Shown: positions 25,829-34,684, counted from the stretch's first letter. The stretch: DNA of 36,171 bases from Novosphingobium sp. HII-3 (GCF_002916655.1 NZ_PPSM01000026.1:1-36171), one strand, 5' to 3'. Made by a program: numbers and translations. The notes: a model not told the origin generated them from the sequence alone.

Positions 25829-25865
25829 CGTCAAGGCGTCCGAAGTCAGGGGAGCTTACACGTCG

Positions 25866-26045
25866 ATGAGGCCGAGTTTCGCAGCGGTGGGATTTCTCGC
25901 ACTTGCAGCGGCACCGCTGGCGGCAATCCCGCTGGTCGTGCCTACGGGAACCGCCTACGCAGAAGCGCTGGAGAACCAGCCCACCAAGCCTGACCAGAAC
26001 GTGGGAACTCCGGAAGCAGCGACACCCAAGCCGCCCCTGTCCTGA
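25866..26045 (+). CDS. Small exported protein, 59 aa
   Basis: Not recognised. Starting at the ATG at 25866 (GGGGAG 11 bases upstream), the product has a hydrophobic N-terminus (SFAAVGFLALAAAPLAAIPL) followed by a short hydrophilic, Pro-rich tail (ENQPTKPDQNVGTPEA). This fits a signal peptide with a ~30-residue mature peptide, probably cut after AYA. The same frame is open further upstream to 25650, but that part looks like non-coding sequence. A candidate EcfG promoter sits in the right place. Function unknown. Confidence 0.5.
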   Translation: MRPSFAAVGFLALAAAPLAAIPLVVPTGTAYAEALENQPTKPDQNVGTPEAATPKPPLS

Positions 26046-26051
26046 TCCACG

Positions 26052-26252
26052 CTACCTGACGACGTCGGCTTCGTGCCAGACGACGGCCTGCGCCGCCTTC
26101 ATGCAGTTTTCAGCCGTGTCCCACGCCAGCGTCGGCGAACCATGGAGCCGCCATCCCTGCGCCAGCGCTTCCGACACCCGTTCACAGAACGCGCGATCGT
26201 CCTTGCCGGTCAAGAGACGGTATACAGGACGATTTTCGGGAGTATCGAACAT
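26052..26252 (-). CDS. DUF1737 domain protein, 66 aa
   Basis: Single small domain of the DUF1737 type: YRLLTGKDDRAFCERVSEAL followed by GWRLHGSPTLAWD and AQAVVWHE. The family is widespread and of unknown function. It lies 60 bases downstream of the GFA gene on the same strand and converges with the small exported protein. An AGAGGG site precedes the ATG closely. Confidence 0.85.
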   Translation of the reverse strand: MFDTPENRPVYRLLTGKDDRAFCERVSEALAQGWRLHGSPTLAWDTAENCMKAAQAVVWHEADVVR

Positions 26253-26311
26253 GGGCCCTCTTCACTGGCGGTAGGTGCTGATAGCGTGCAATGCCATGCC
26301 GGCAAAGCGCC

Positions 26312-26710
26312 TCAACCCGGAAAACGCGCAAACTCCGGCAGGGTCATAACATCCGGCATCCAACGGATACGTTCAGCCACCTGGATCTGAGCCTGCGGAG
26401 GCAAAGCATCCGGATCGTCGAGAGTGGCGACCTGGATGTCCACCAGACCCGGAAGCGCCTCCTCGTTGACGTAGTACAGGCCCGATCCGCATGTCGCGCA
26501 GAAATAGCGGATGGAAGAACCATTGGAGCTGTACATGGTGGCCACGCCTGCGGTGACCTGGAAGTCCCCCGCATCGCAGGCCGCCCATGCCACCATCGGC
26601 GCCCCGGCGGACTTGCGGCAATCCGCGCAGTGGCAGAGCGAAACATGCCGGATTTCGCCGTCGATCCTGTATCGCACCGCGCCGCACTGACATCCACCCT
26701 GCAGTTCCAT
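26312..26710 (-). CDS. GFA-family (glutathione-dependent formaldehyde-activating-like) zinc protein
   Basis: 132 residues. Zinc-ligand cysteines follow the family pattern: GGCQCG (Cys7, Cys9), CHCADCRKSAGA (Cys26, 28, 31) and FCATCGSGL (Cys71, 74). The start at 26710 has GGAAGGAG a few bases upstream. GFA proteins were named for a proposed formaldehyde-glutathione condensation role; for most members, including this one, the true substrate is unknown. It may be co-transcribed with the DUF1737 gene. Confidence 0.9.
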   Translation of the reverse strand: MELQGGCQCGAVRYRIDGEIRHVSLCHCADCRKSAGAPMVAWAACDAGDFQVTAGVATMYSSNGSSIRYFCATCGSGLYYVNEEALPGLVDIQVATLDDPDALPPQAQIQVAERIRWMPDVMTLPEFARFPG

Positions 26711-26770
26711 CCCGACTCTCCTTCCTGTTCGATGCTACAGGACTTCCAGGAACATTCAAGGAACAAAATA

Positions 26771-26797
26771 GGGGCGCGAGCGCACGGCCCGCGCCCC
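26771..26797 (-). terminator. Rho-independent terminator of hslVU
   Basis: GGGGCGCG / CGCGCCCC stem of 8 bp with an 11-base loop, about 27 bases after the hslU stop on the minus strand, followed on that strand by TATTTTGTT. Stem plus T-rich tail fits an intrinsic terminator. Confidence 0.75.
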
Positions 26798-26823
26798 CGC
26801 CTGAACGGCGGACAAGCGTCTGT

Positions 26824-28122
26824 TCAGAGGATGTACTTCGAGAGGTCCGCGTTGCCGGCAAGGCCAGCCAGCTTCTCGCGAACATAGCCCTGGTCGATTG
26901 TCACCACTTCTCCCTTGCGGTCTTCCGCTTCGAAGCTCAGCTCCTCCAGCAGCTTTTCCATCACGGTCTGGAGGCGCCGGGCACCGATATTCTCGACGCT
27001 TTCGTTTACCTGTGCGGCGATCCGCGCGACCTCGCCGATGGCATCGGAGGTGACCTCGACTGTTACCTGTTCCGTGCCAAGGAGAGCCTTGTACTGCGCG
27101 ATCAGGTTCGCCCGCGTTTCAGAAAGGATCCGCACGAAGTCCTCCTCCGTGAGGGCCTTCAGCTCCACCCGGATCGGCAGGCGGCCCTGAAGCTCGGGCA
27201 GCATATCACTGGGTTTCGCCACGTGGAACGCGCCGCTGGCGATGAAGAGCACGTGATCCGTCTTCATCGGCCCGTACTTGGTGGCCACCGTGGTGCCCTC
27301 GATGAGCGGAAGGAGATCGCGCTGGACGCCCTCCCGGCTCACTGAACCGCCCCGCACGTCGGAAACGGCGATCTTGTCGATCTCATCCAGGAAGACGATG
27401 CCATTGGTTTCCGCGTTGGCGAGTGCGACGCGCGCGACGTCGTCCTGGTCCATGCGCTTTTCCGATTCCTCGTCGACCAGCTTGTCCCAGGCGTCGGGCA
27501 CCTTCATCTTGCGGCGCTTCATGCGCTGGCCGCCGAGCTTGCCCATGATGTCGCCCAGGTTGATCATGCCGACCGAGCCACCCATGCCAGGGATCTCCAT
27601 GGGGGCAGCAGGGCTGTCCTCCACTTCGATCTCCACCTCGGTCTCGTTCATCGCGTTTTCGGTGATCCGCTGGTGGAACGAGGCCCGCGTCGCCTCCGAT
27701 GCGCCTTCGCCGACCAGCGCGTTGAGCAGGCGGTCCATGGCTGCCTTGCTGGCTGCCTCACGAACGGATTCGCGCCGCCGCTCCTTCTCGAGCCGGATCG
27801 CTTCCTCGACGAGGTCGCGGGCGATCTGCTCCACGTCGCGGCCGACGTAGCCCACTTCGGTGAACTTCGTGGCCTCCACCTTCACGAAAGGCGCGTCGGC
27901 CAGCTTCGCCAGGCGGCGGCTGATCTCGGTTTTGCCGCAGCCCGTCGGGCCGATCATAAGGATATTCTTAGGCGTCACCTCGTCGCGCAGATCGGCGGAG
28001 AGGCGCTGGCGCCGCCACCGGTTGCGCAGGGCGACCGCAACGGCCTTCTTGGCCTCGGCCTGGCCGATGATATGCGCGTCGAGCGCGGCGACGATCGCCT
28101 TGGGCGTCAGGGAGTCGTTCAT
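26824..28122 (-). CDS. hslU: HslU, ATPase subunit of the HslUV protease
   Basis: 432 residues, AAA+ unfoldase. Walker A GPTGCGKT (58-65), Walker [12 protein letters not shown], the I-domain between them, and the C-terminal SKYIL tail that docks on HslV. It unfolds substrates and feeds them to HslV. It starts 11 bases after hslV, so the two are one transcription unit. Confidence 0.97.
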   Translation of the reverse strand: MNDSLTPKAIVAALDAHIIGQAEAKKAVAVALRNRWRRQRLSADLRDEVTPKNILMIGPTGCGKTEISRRLAKLADAPFVKVEATKFTEVGYVGRDVEQIARDLVEEAIRLEKERRRESVREAASKAAMDRLLNALVGEGASEATRASFHQRITENAMNETEVEIEVEDSPAAPMEIPGMGGSVGMINLGDIMGKLGGQRMKRRKMKVPDAWDKLVDEESEKRMDQDDVARVALANAETNGIVFLDEIDKIAVSDVRGGSVSREGVQRDLLPLIEGTTVATKYGPMKTDHVLFIASGAFHVAKPSDMLPELQGRLPIRVELKALTEEDFVRILSETRANLIAQYKALLGTEQVTVEVTSDAIGEVARIAAQVNESVENIGARRLQTVMEKLLEELSFEAEDRKGEVVTIDQGYVREKLAGLAGNADLSKYIL

Positions 28123-28133
28123 GGGGATTTCGC

Positions 28134-28706
28134 TCAGACAGTCTCGACCGTGACACGGTCGTTGGTGAAAACGCAGATGTCGGCGGCGACGCGCATGGCC
28201 TTGCGGGCAATCTGCTCCGCGTCCTCTTCGTAGCCGTCGATGGCGCGAGCCGCTGCCAGGGCATAGTTGCCGCCCGATCCGATCGCGGTGATCTGGCTGT
28301 CCGTCCCGCCTTCGGGCTCCAGCACGTCACCATTGCCGGTCAGCACCAGCAGGGTCTCGGCATCCGCCACGATCATCAGCGCTTCGAGATTGCGCAGGTA
28401 CTTGTCGGTGCGCCAGTCCTTGGCGAGTTCGACCGCTGCGCGCATCAGCTGCCCGCGGTATTGCTCCAGCTTGCGCTCCAGCCGTTCGAAGAGAGTGAAG
28501 GCATCGGCCGTGGCGCCCGCGAAGCCGCCGATGACCTTGCCGCCTTCCCCGATCCGCCGCACCTTGCGGGCATTCGGCTTCATGACCGTGTTGCCCATGG
28601 AGACCTGCCCATCACCGGCGATGACGGTCTTCCCGCCTTTCCTTACGCCGATGATGGTCGTTCCGTGCCACTGGATGAGGCCGTGGCTCGCCCCGTCGTT
28701 GTTCAT
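28134..28706 (-). CDS. hslV: HslV, threonine-type peptidase subunit of HslUV
   Basis: 190 residues. The proteasome-beta-like core begins at [20 protein letters not shown]; Thr16 would be the N-terminal nucleophile after removal of a 15-residue propeptide, an extension seen in alphaproteobacterial Hsl[14 protein letters not shown] is another family motif. The ATG at 28706 has no ribosome site, and there is no other start before the Thr. A sigma32-like promoter ends only a few bases upstream, so the message may be almost leaderless. Confidence 0.96.
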   Translation of the reverse strand: MNNDGASHGLIQWHGTTIIGVRKGGKTVIAGDGQVSMGNTVMKPNARKVRRIGEGGKVIGGFAGATADAFTLFERLERKLEQYRGQLMRAAVELAKDWRTDKYLRNLEALMIVADAETLLVLTGNGDVLEPEGGTDSQITAIGSGGNYALAAARAIDGYEEDAEQIARKAMRVAADICVFTNDRVTVETV

Positions 28707-28714
28707 GGCCGGGG

Positions 28715-28742
28715 ATATATGCCGCGCCCCGGTTCGTTCAAG
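28715..28742 (-). promoter_or_regulatory. Sigma32 (RpoH)-like promoter for hslVU
   Basis: On the minus strand, CTTGAA (28742-28737) is followed after 15 bases by CATATAT (28721-28715), close to the heat-shock pattern CTTGAA-N13/15-CCCATnT. hslVU is a classical heat-shock operon. Transcription would begin near 28708, practically at the hslV ATG. Confidence 0.55.
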
Positions 28743-28774
28743 TCAGACGTTCAAAACGACCGCCGCGCGAGGTA

Positions 28775-29263
28775 TCAACTGCCGTTCGGCCCCGGCCCGA
28801 CCGGAGCCTGACCCATGCCGCCCGCGCCCACAGCGCCGATGTTGCCGAACAGATCCTCGATCAGGCTGCGCTTGCGGCCCAGCGTCGGTGTCTCCCGGCC
28901 GTCAGGATCAATCCGCGCCACCTGTTCGACGCCGCGCTTGTCAATGCCGACGACGTTGTCCGCCGCGTCGAAGCGGACGCGAAGCACCACCTGGCTGTCA
29001 GTGCGCGGTTTGCGGAAAGGCGGCGTCTTCACCTGCTGAGAGATGTAATACCAGTCCTTGGAACCGAACTGACTCTCGAATGTCGGGCGCCCCAGGGTCT
29101 TTTCCACCGACACGCGGTTGTCGATGCCGGGCTGAACCGAATCGAGCAGCGTCTGGTCAACCAGGTATCCACGATGATCGCGGATCGACGAGCACCCGCT
29201 CGCCAGCGTTGCTACAGCCAGCGCGAAGCCTGCAGCCGCCACCTTGAGACCCACCTTGCGCAT
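28775..29263 (-). CDS. bamE: BamE/SmpA-like outer-membrane assembly lipoprotein
   Basis: 162 residues. Signal peptide with lipobox LASGC (Cys24 lipidated), then the SmpA/OmlA domain: HRGYLVDQTLLDSVQPGIDN, VEKTLGRPTFES, WYYISQQ and VVLRVRFDAADNV. The C-terminus is Gly/Pro-rich and longer than in enteric BamE, as in many alphaproteobacteria. It is an accessory of the BAM complex that inserts beta-barrel proteins. The frame is open far upstream to 30337, but the start at 29263 is fixed by the signal peptide. It is divergent from the chaperone gene. Confidence 0.93.
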   Translation of the reverse strand: MRKVGLKVAAAGFALAVATLASGCSSIRDHRGYLVDQTLLDSVQPGIDNRVSVEKTLGRPTFESQFGSKDWYYISQQVKTPPFRKPRTDSQVVLRVRFDAADNVVGIDKRGVEQVARIDPDGRETPTLGRKRSLIEDLFGNIGAVGAGGMGQAPVGPGPNGS

Positions 29264-29420
29264 TTCAACACTCCAAACCGCAGGTACGGACCGCAGGACC
29301 ATTGCCAGCCGCATCCATACCCATATATCGCCTAAGGCCTTAAGCCCACGCAAGCGCCCGTGCAATGGGCGTTGGGGCCGGTCGCTTGAATTGCTCCTTA
29401 ACGAAAAGGCCTTTGCCGAC

Positions 29421-29948
29421 GTGTCTCTGATAACCCGCCTCCTCGGCAAAGACACCGCGGCGCGTGATGCCATGCGCCCCTTATGGCACCGCATCGTCGA
29501 AATCGCCCGCGAGAAGCCCTGGTATGCCGAGTGCGGCATCGCGGACACGGTGGCCGGCCGTTTCGACGCGGTGACGCTGGTCCTCTCCCTCATTCTGCTT
29601 CGCATGGAACGGGACAAGGGATCTGACAACACGCTGATCAACCCGGCTGCGCGACTGGCCGAACTGTTCGTGGACGACATGGACGGCCAGCTTCGCCAGT
29701 CCGGCGTCGGCGATCTGGTAGTCGGAAAGCGCATGGGCAAGCTGATGAGCGTGCTGGGCGGCCGCCTTGGCGCGCTTCGCGAGGCTTTGCCTCGGGGCGA
29801 CGACGTCTTGGTCGATGCCATACAGCGGAACGTCACCTTGAACGACCGGGCTGACACCACGGGCCTCGCCCGGCGAATCCGTGTGCTGCATGCGCAGATT
29901 GAGGCGCTCTCCGACGATGACCTTCTTGCCGCAAGGATTGCACGATGA
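29421..29948 (+). CDS. Ubiquinol-cytochrome c chaperone family protein (CBP3-like)
   Basis: 175 residues from a GTG at 29421 giving MSLITRLLGKDTAARDAMRP, the usual N-terminus; the frame upstream of this is not protein-like. Core motifs: WYAECGIADTVAGRFDAVTL, AARLAELFVDDMDGQLRQSGVGDLVVGKRMGKLM. It is related to mitochondrial Cbp3/UQCC1, which assist cytochrome bc1 assembly. Its stop overlaps the next gene's start (ATGA). The ribosome site is weak (AAAAGG 11 bases upstream). Confidence 0.88.
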   Translation: MSLITRLLGKDTAARDAMRPLWHRIVEIAREKPWYAECGIADTVAGRFDAVTLVLSLILLRMERDKGSDNTLINPAARLAELFVDDMDGQLRQSGVGDLVVGKRMGKLMSVLGGRLGALREALPRGDDVLVDAIQRNVTLNDRADTTGLARRIRVLHAQIEALSDDDLLAARIAR

Positions 29949-30475
29949 CACCTGAATTCTCCCGCCTTATCGATGTGCGGCAGGTCGAGGGGAAGCATGT
30001 CTCCCTCGCTCCGACCGAAGCTGAGCGCGCGGCGCTGGCCCAACGCTTTGGACTTGTGCGCATAGACAGCCTCACTGCCGATCTCGACCTCTCCACCAAG
30101 GACCGGGCGAGCGGCTTCCAGGTGGAGGCCAGCGGAACTCTCAAGGCGGAAATCGTGCAGCCCTGCGCCGTGTCGGCCGAGGATCTTCCCGTCTCGATCG
30201 ACGAACCGCTGTTCTTCCGGTTCGTACCCCAGGCGACGGATTATACGCCCGATGAGGAGATCGAGCTGACCGCTGAGGAACTGGACGAGATCGAGTACGA
30301 CGGGACGCACCTCGACATAGGGGAAGCGGTGGCACAAAGCCTGGCCCTTGCCATCGACCCGTTCCTCACCGGACCGGACGCCGAAGCGGCCCGGAAGGCG
30401 GCCGGCATCGGTGCGCCCGAGGATCAGGGTCCGTTCGCTGCACTGAAGGGCCTCAACCTCGGCGACGACACCTAG
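29945..30475 (+). CDS. DUF177/YceD family protein
   Basis: 176 residues. Typical elements: FSRLIDVRQVEGKHVSLAPT, a beta segment, LKAEIVQPCAVSAEDLPVSI (one conserved Cys here, where zinc-type members have more), an acidic stretch EEIELTAEELDEIEYDG, and HLDIGEAVAQSLALAIDPF. Family members are linked to 23S rRNA accumulation and usually sit before rpmF or plsX; neither follows here. The gene overlaps the chaperone gene and converges with the esterase. Confidence 0.9.
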   Translation: MTPEFSRLIDVRQVEGKHVSLAPTEAERAALAQRFGLVRIDSLTADLDLSTKDRASGFQVEASGTLKAEIVQPCAVSAEDLPVSIDEPLFFRFVPQATDYTPDEEIELTAEELDEIEYDGTHLDIGEAVAQSLALAIDPFLTGPDAEAARKAAGIGAPEDQGPFAALKGLNLGDDT

Positions 30476-30487
30476 AATCCAGACGGT

Positions 30488-31159
30488 TCAGCCGCGCTCG
30501 GGCTGGGACGACGCACCAAGGGCGGCGCTGACGAACTCCACGCCTAGGCGCAGCCCCGTCGGATCCACAGTATGTCCGATCCCGTGCGACACATGGGTGG
30601 TGACGTCGACGCCGAGCCGGCGCAGTTCGCTTTCGGCCGCATGCATTGCGGCCACCGGAACCACCGGATCGGCCGAGCCATGGACCAGCAGAACCGGCGG
30701 TCTGGGGCAGTCATTGTGAGGCAGGTCCGCCGTGCTTGTCAGCAGGCCTGCATACCCTACGATACAGGCGACGGGCCGGGGGCGGCGCAAACCGACCTGC
30801 AGAGCCATCATCGTGCCCTGGCTGAAGCCGATCAGCGCGAGATCGGCTTCGGTGAGATCATACTGCTTCAGCTTGCGATCTATGAAGGCGTTGACGGTGG
30901 GGGCGGCCATCAACGCTCCGGCGGCCAGATCGCGAGGGGCTATGCTCGACAGCGCCCACCACTGGTAGCCTCCCCCTCCGCAGCGGTCCGGCGCATGGGG
31001 TGCCAGAAAGAGCGCGTGCGGCAACTTCTGCTGCAGCGATGGCGCCAGTGCGATCATGTCGCTTCCGTTCGATCCGAAACCGTGCAGGAGCAGGATGATT
31101 TGCCGGGGGCGACCGCCCGCCAAAGGTTGCAGGCTGACGCCGTTTTCGATCTTCTTCAT
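30488..31159 (-). CDS. Alpha/beta-hydrolase, carboxylesterase/phospholipase type
   Basis: 223 residues. Oxyanion region LLLHGFGSNG (24-32), nucleophile Ser113 in GFSQG, Asp164 in HGSADPVVPV and His196 in GIGHTV complete the catalytic triad of the YpfH/carboxylesterase 2 family. There is no signal peptide, so it is cytoplasmic. The substrate is unknown; small esters or acyl-protein thioesters are possible. Its ATG follows the selO stop with no spacing, indicating translational coupling. Confidence 0.92.
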   Translation of the reverse strand: MKKIENGVSLQPLAGGRPRQIILLLHGFGSNGSDMIALAPSLQQKLPHALFLAPHAPDRCGGGGYQWWALSSIAPRDLAAGALMAAPTVNAFIDRKLKQYDLTEADLALIGFSQGTMMALQVGLRRPRPVACIVGYAGLLTSTADLPHNDCPRPPVLLVHGSADPVVPVAAMHAAESELRRLGVDVTTHVSHGIGHTVDPTGLRLGVEFVSAALGASSQPERG

Positions 31160-32638
31160 TCAAGTCCCGCAGAAGGTGGCGCGCACACGTTCGTGCTCCA
31201 GCGGTGGGTTCGCATAGGAGGCAAATTGGGGCTGGTCCTCGAAGGGCCGCGACAGGACGGCCATGAGTTCCTCGAAAGGCGCGAAGTCACCGCGCTCGGT
31301 GGCGGCCGTGATGACCGCCTCGATGCGATGATTACGCGGTATGAAGGCGGGATTGGTGCCGTCCATGCGCCTTCCTCGTGAGGAAGCGTCCTCCGGCTCC
31401 AGCGCAAGGCGGGCGCGCCACTGCGCGAGAACGGCGTCCGCTGCCGTCGGATCGACGAAGAGTTCGCGGACTTTTTCATCACCGTCGCCCGGCTCCACTG
31501 CCGATGACAGGCGGCGGAAGAACAGGGTGAAGTCGACCTGGTTCCGAGCAAGTTCAGTGAAGGCCGCGCTCACGAATGCGGCATCGCCCTCCTGCAGGGT
31601 CTGGGCGCCGAACTTGTTCATCAGTCCGGCGTGGTAGCTGCCGGTGAACTGGGGCTCGAAAGCGCCAAGCGCGTCCTGGGCAGCGGATATCGCCCGCTCC
31701 TCATCATCGTGAAGGAGCGGAAGCAGCGTCTCGGCAAGGCGCGTCAGGTTCCACAGCGCGATGTTGGGCTGGTTGCCGTAGGCATAGCGACCGAACTGGT
31801 CGATCGAGCTATAGACGGTGCCCGGGTCATACGTGTCCATGAAGGCGCAGGGGCCGTAATCGATCGTTTCACCCGCGACGGACATGTTGTCCGTGTTCAT
31901 GACGCCGTGGATGAAGCCCACGAGCAACCAGCGCGCTATGAGCCCCGCCTGCGCCGCGATCACCGCATCCAGAAGGGCGCGGTAGGGTTCCTCTGCGTCC
32001 GCCGCTTCCGGATAGTGGCGGCTGATCACGTGGTCCGCCAGAGCCTTTACGCCCTGGGTATCCTGTCGGGCGGCGAAGAACTGGAACGTTCCTACACGAA
32101 TGTGGCTTGAGGCAACCCGCACCAGAACGGCGCCCGGCAGCATGGCTTCACGGTAGACCGGCTCTCCCGTTGCAACGGCAGCCAGAGCCCGGGTGGTCGG
32201 AATGCCGACCGCGGCCATGAATTCGCTCACGATGTATTCACGCAGCACCGGCCCCAGCGCCGCCCGGCCATCGCCTCCGCGTGAGAAGGGAGTACGGCCG
32301 CCGCCTTTCAGTTGAATGTCGAAACGGCGCCCCCCGTGATCGAGCACCTCACCCAGCAGGATGGCGCGACCATCGCCCAACTGCGGAACGAAGTTGCCGA
32401 ACTGGTGCCCCGCATAGGCGGTGGCAATCGGGTCGGAACCTGATGCTATTGTCTGACCTGACAGGAACGCCAGCCCTTCAGGGCCGGACAGCCAGTCGGC
32501 GTCAAGGTGCAGCGTCTTTGCCAGCGGCGCGTTCAGCTTGATCAGCCGGGGAGCGGTAAAAGGCGCGGGCGACACTCGTGCGAAGAACCGTTCAGGAAGA
32601 CGCGCGTAACTGTTGTCGAATATCGGACCTGGCGGCAC
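31160..32638 (-). CDS. selO: SelO (YdiU), protein adenylyltransferase pseudokinase
   Basis: 492 residues, full length. Key residues visible by family comparison: Lys111 in LKGGGRTPFSRGGDGRA, Arg174, catalytic Asp250 with Asn251 in GVMNTDNMS, and metal-binding Asp260 in TIDYGPCAFMD. Cys264 and the near-terminal Cys490 (FCGT) match the two cysteines that can form a regulatory disulfide in E. coli SelO. It transfers AMP from ATP to Ser/Thr/Tyr of proteins during oxidative stress. It forms a two-gene unit with the downstream esterase. Confidence 0.95.
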   Translation of the reverse strand: MPPGPIFDNSYARLPERFFARVSPAPFTAPRLIKLNAPLAKTLHLDADWLSGPEGLAFLSGQTIASGSDPIATAYAGHQFGNFVPQLGDGRAILLGEVLDHGGRRFDIQLKGGGRTPFSRGGDGRAALGPVLREYIVSEFMAAVGIPTTRALAAVATGEPVYREAMLPGAVLVRVASSHIRVGTFQFFAARQDTQGVKALADHVISRHYPEAADAEEPYRALLDAVIAAQAGLIARWLLVGFIHGVMNTDNMSVAGETIDYGPCAFMDTYDPGTVYSSIDQFGRYAYGNQPNIALWNLTRLAETLLPLLHDDEERAISAAQDALGAFEPQFTGSYHAGLMNKFGAQTLQEGDAAFVSAAFTELARNQVDFTLFFRRLSSAVEPGDGDEKVRELFVDPTAADAVLAQWRARLALEPEDASSRGRRMDGTNPAFIPRNHRIEAVITAATERGDFAPFEELMAVLSRPFEDQPQFASYANPPLEHERVRATFCGT

Positions 32639-32848
32639 TGCAATCCCCTTTTCTCTGCAACACCGGGGACGTAAGACAGTTCCGGAGCGCCTCTATGGTC
32701 ACCCTGGAGGCGCCTCGGGAAGCCTTAAAGATATCTCAGACGCTGGCGACCAAATCCCGTGCCTTGCGTTACGGAATGGAAATTGATGCACCGCTGCCTC
32801 GCTCCGATCGAGCCGGGCGGCTCAAACGCAGAAGAGGAAGACACCGCG

Positions 32849-33121
32849 ATGACCCAGCCGGCCGGCAATGGGGCCACGCCCGCCCCCGCGATCAACTGGC
32901 GAATGAGCGCCGCGCTGGAAAATGTGCTCCGGGGCAGCGACGACCTGCCGGAAGTCACCAGCCTTGAAGGCGCCGTGCGGGCCTGGCTGGAGCTTGACCC
33001 TGAACGGCGCCGCGCGGCTACTTTGACGCCGGAGCATCCGCTCGTCCTGGATGGGGTGAAACATGCGTCATGCTCCAGCGAGCTGATTGCAAAGCTGGCG
33101 AAGCAATTGCCTCCTACATAG
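32849..33121 (+). CDS. Hypothetical protein, 90 aa
   Basis: Not recognised. The ATG at 32849 has GAGGAAG 8 bases upstream; the frame is open to 32759 but that part lacks a ribosome site. The product is soluble: a Pro/Ala-rich start, then ALENVLRGSDDLPEVTSLEG, AVRAWLELDPERRRAATLTP, and a Lys-rich end (ELIAKLAKQLPPT). The middle helix could be a small protein-protein interaction segment. It is divergent from selO across ~210 bases, in which GCGCCTC / GAGGCGC can form a stem. Confidence 0.55.
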   Translation: MTQPAGNGATPAPAINWRMSAALENVLRGSDDLPEVTSLEGAVRAWLELDPERRRAATLTPEHPLVLDGVKHASCSSELIAKLAKQLPPT

Positions 33122-33267
33122 GGGAATTGCTGACCGGATTCGCTCTTCAGAGCAGGAGCGACGGCATTCTTGATTGCAGGCACTGCGCCCGGCATAGGGA
33201 GCGCGGCATACATACGCCCTTCCCTCCCGGGTAGCCGCGTCCATGCGGACGGCTTTCTTACCACCAT

Positions 33268-33281
33268 GGTACTGTAGTACC
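33268..33281. promoter_or_regulatory. Operator-like inverted repeat
   Basis: GGTACT-GT-AGTACC, two perfect 6-base arms around a 2-base centre, 33 bases before the start of the alginate-export-family gene. Size and place fit a dimeric regulator's operator or part of a promoter. No factor can be named. Confidence 0.4.
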
Positions 33282-33313
33282 GTCATGCGAGTTCCTATGA
33301 TTGGTTACATCCG

Positions 33314-34666
33314 GTGAGGTCGTCCCGACCCATCCTTTTGGCGACCTCGGTCTTGGGCATCCTTGGAGCCACGCCTGTCTTGGCTGACGAGGTCGTTGAA
33401 GGCTTCTCGATCTCCGGAACCATGCGACTGAGGTACGAGGCCATTGGAGGCCAGGCGCGCGCCGGGTTCAACGCCACGGACGATCTACTCAACGCCCGCA
33501 CAACCGTGGCGGCCCGCTATCACGGCGGCAGGCTTGAAGCCGCCGTGGAAATCTACGACAGCCGTGTCTGGGGCGAGCGCACCGGCACCCCTCTTTCGAC
33601 CAGCGAAGTAAACGCGTTCGAACCCGTTCAAGCGTACTTGGCCGGAACATTCGACAACCCGGTTGGCCATGGTTCACGCCTGAAATTGACAGCGGGCCGG
33701 ATGATGCTGAATCTCGGGTCCCGACGGCTCGTCGCGGCGGACGATTACCGCAACACAACCAGCAGCTACACTGGCTTGCGCGCTGACCTTTCCACAAGGC
33801 AAGGCTGGCAAGCGACGCTGATCTATACCTTACCGCAGACGCGATTGCCGGATACTTTCGAGGATCTAAGGTCCGCGAAGGTCAGGCTCGACAGGGAGAG
33901 CTTTGATCTGGTGCTCTGGGGCGGGCAGATCAGCAAGGCGCGCACGCTTGGTTCTGCCATGTCAGAAATCACGTACTTCCACCTGCGGGAGAAGGATGCA
34001 CCCGGCTATCCCACGCGAGACCGATCGCTGGACACCTTCGGCGGCCGTCTGTTCGCCGACGCTCGGACTGGGAAAATCGACTATGAGGTCGAAGCGCTGT
34101 ATCAGACCGGCTCCGTCAGCACCTCCACGGCCTCGACGGCGGTGCGCCAGAAAGTTGCCGCGAGCTTTGTCCACGCAGCCCTTGGTTATACTTGGGACAC
34201 GACGTGGAAACCGCGCCTTTCCATTGAATACGACCGCGCCAGTGGAGATGGAAAAGGGGCCAAATACGGCCGATTCGACACTCTTTTCGGAATGCGTCGC
34301 GCGGACCTTGCTCCGTCGGGCCTTTACAACGCCGTAGGTCGAACAAATCTGGAAAGCGTCGGTGTGCGGCTCGAAGCCACGCCAGACAAACGCTTGGACG
34401 GGTTTGCGGCCTATCGTCCGCTCTGGCTCTCCAGCCGCGAAGACAGCTTCTCCACCACAGGCGTTCGGGATCCGCTCGGTCAGTCGGGCCGGTTTGCAGG
34501 TCATCAGATGGAGGCGCGACTCCGCTATTGGCTTGCGCCGAAACGCCTCATGGTTGAACTGGATGGCCTCTTGCTCGCGAAAGGCCGTTTCCTTCAAGAC
34601 GCCCCCAACGCCACGGAGGGCAGGTGGACCCGATATGGATCTTTCAATCTGACTGCGAGATTTTGA
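33314..34666 (+). CDS. Alginate-export-family outer-membrane porin
   Basis: 450 residues. GTG start at 33314 followed directly by a signal peptide (RSSRPILLATSVLGILGATP, cut near LADE). The rest is a beta-barrel: alternating hydrophobic segments, LTAGRMMLNLGSRRLVAADDYRNT characteristic of the AlgE-like family, and a terminal Phe (FNLTARF). The ribosome site is weak. AlgE exports alginate in Pseudomonas, but most relatives in sphingomonads are porins of unknown cargo. No other alginate gene is nearby, so exopolysaccharide export is only a possibility. Confidence 0.88.
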   Translation: MRSSRPILLATSVLGILGATPVLADEVVEGFSISGTMRLRYEAIGGQARAGFNATDDLLNARTTVAARYHGGRLEAAVEIYDSRVWGERTGTPLSTSEVNAFEPVQAYLAGTFDNPVGHGSRLKLTAGRMMLNLGSRRLVAADDYRNTTSSYTGLRADLSTRQGWQATLIYTLPQTRLPDTFEDLRSAKVRLDRESFDLVLWGGQISKARTLGSAMSEITYFHLREKDAPGYPTRDRSLDTFGGRLFADARTGKIDYEVEALYQTGSVSTSTASTAVRQKVAASFVHAALGYTWDTTWKPRLSIEYDRASGDGKGAKYGRFDTLFGMRRADLAPSGLYNAVGRTNLESVGVRLEATPDKRLDGFAAYRPLWLSSREDSFSTTGVRDPLGQSGRFAGHQMEARLRYWLAPKRLMVELDGLLLAKGRFLQDAPNATEGRWTRYGSFNLTARF

Positions 34667-34684
34667 GCCACGTCATGGCCGCCA

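Noticed and set aside
29264..30337. Long N-terminal extension of the BamE frame
   Set aside because: The lipoprotein signal peptide begins at 29263, and the upstream part is antisense to the chaperone and YceD-like genes.
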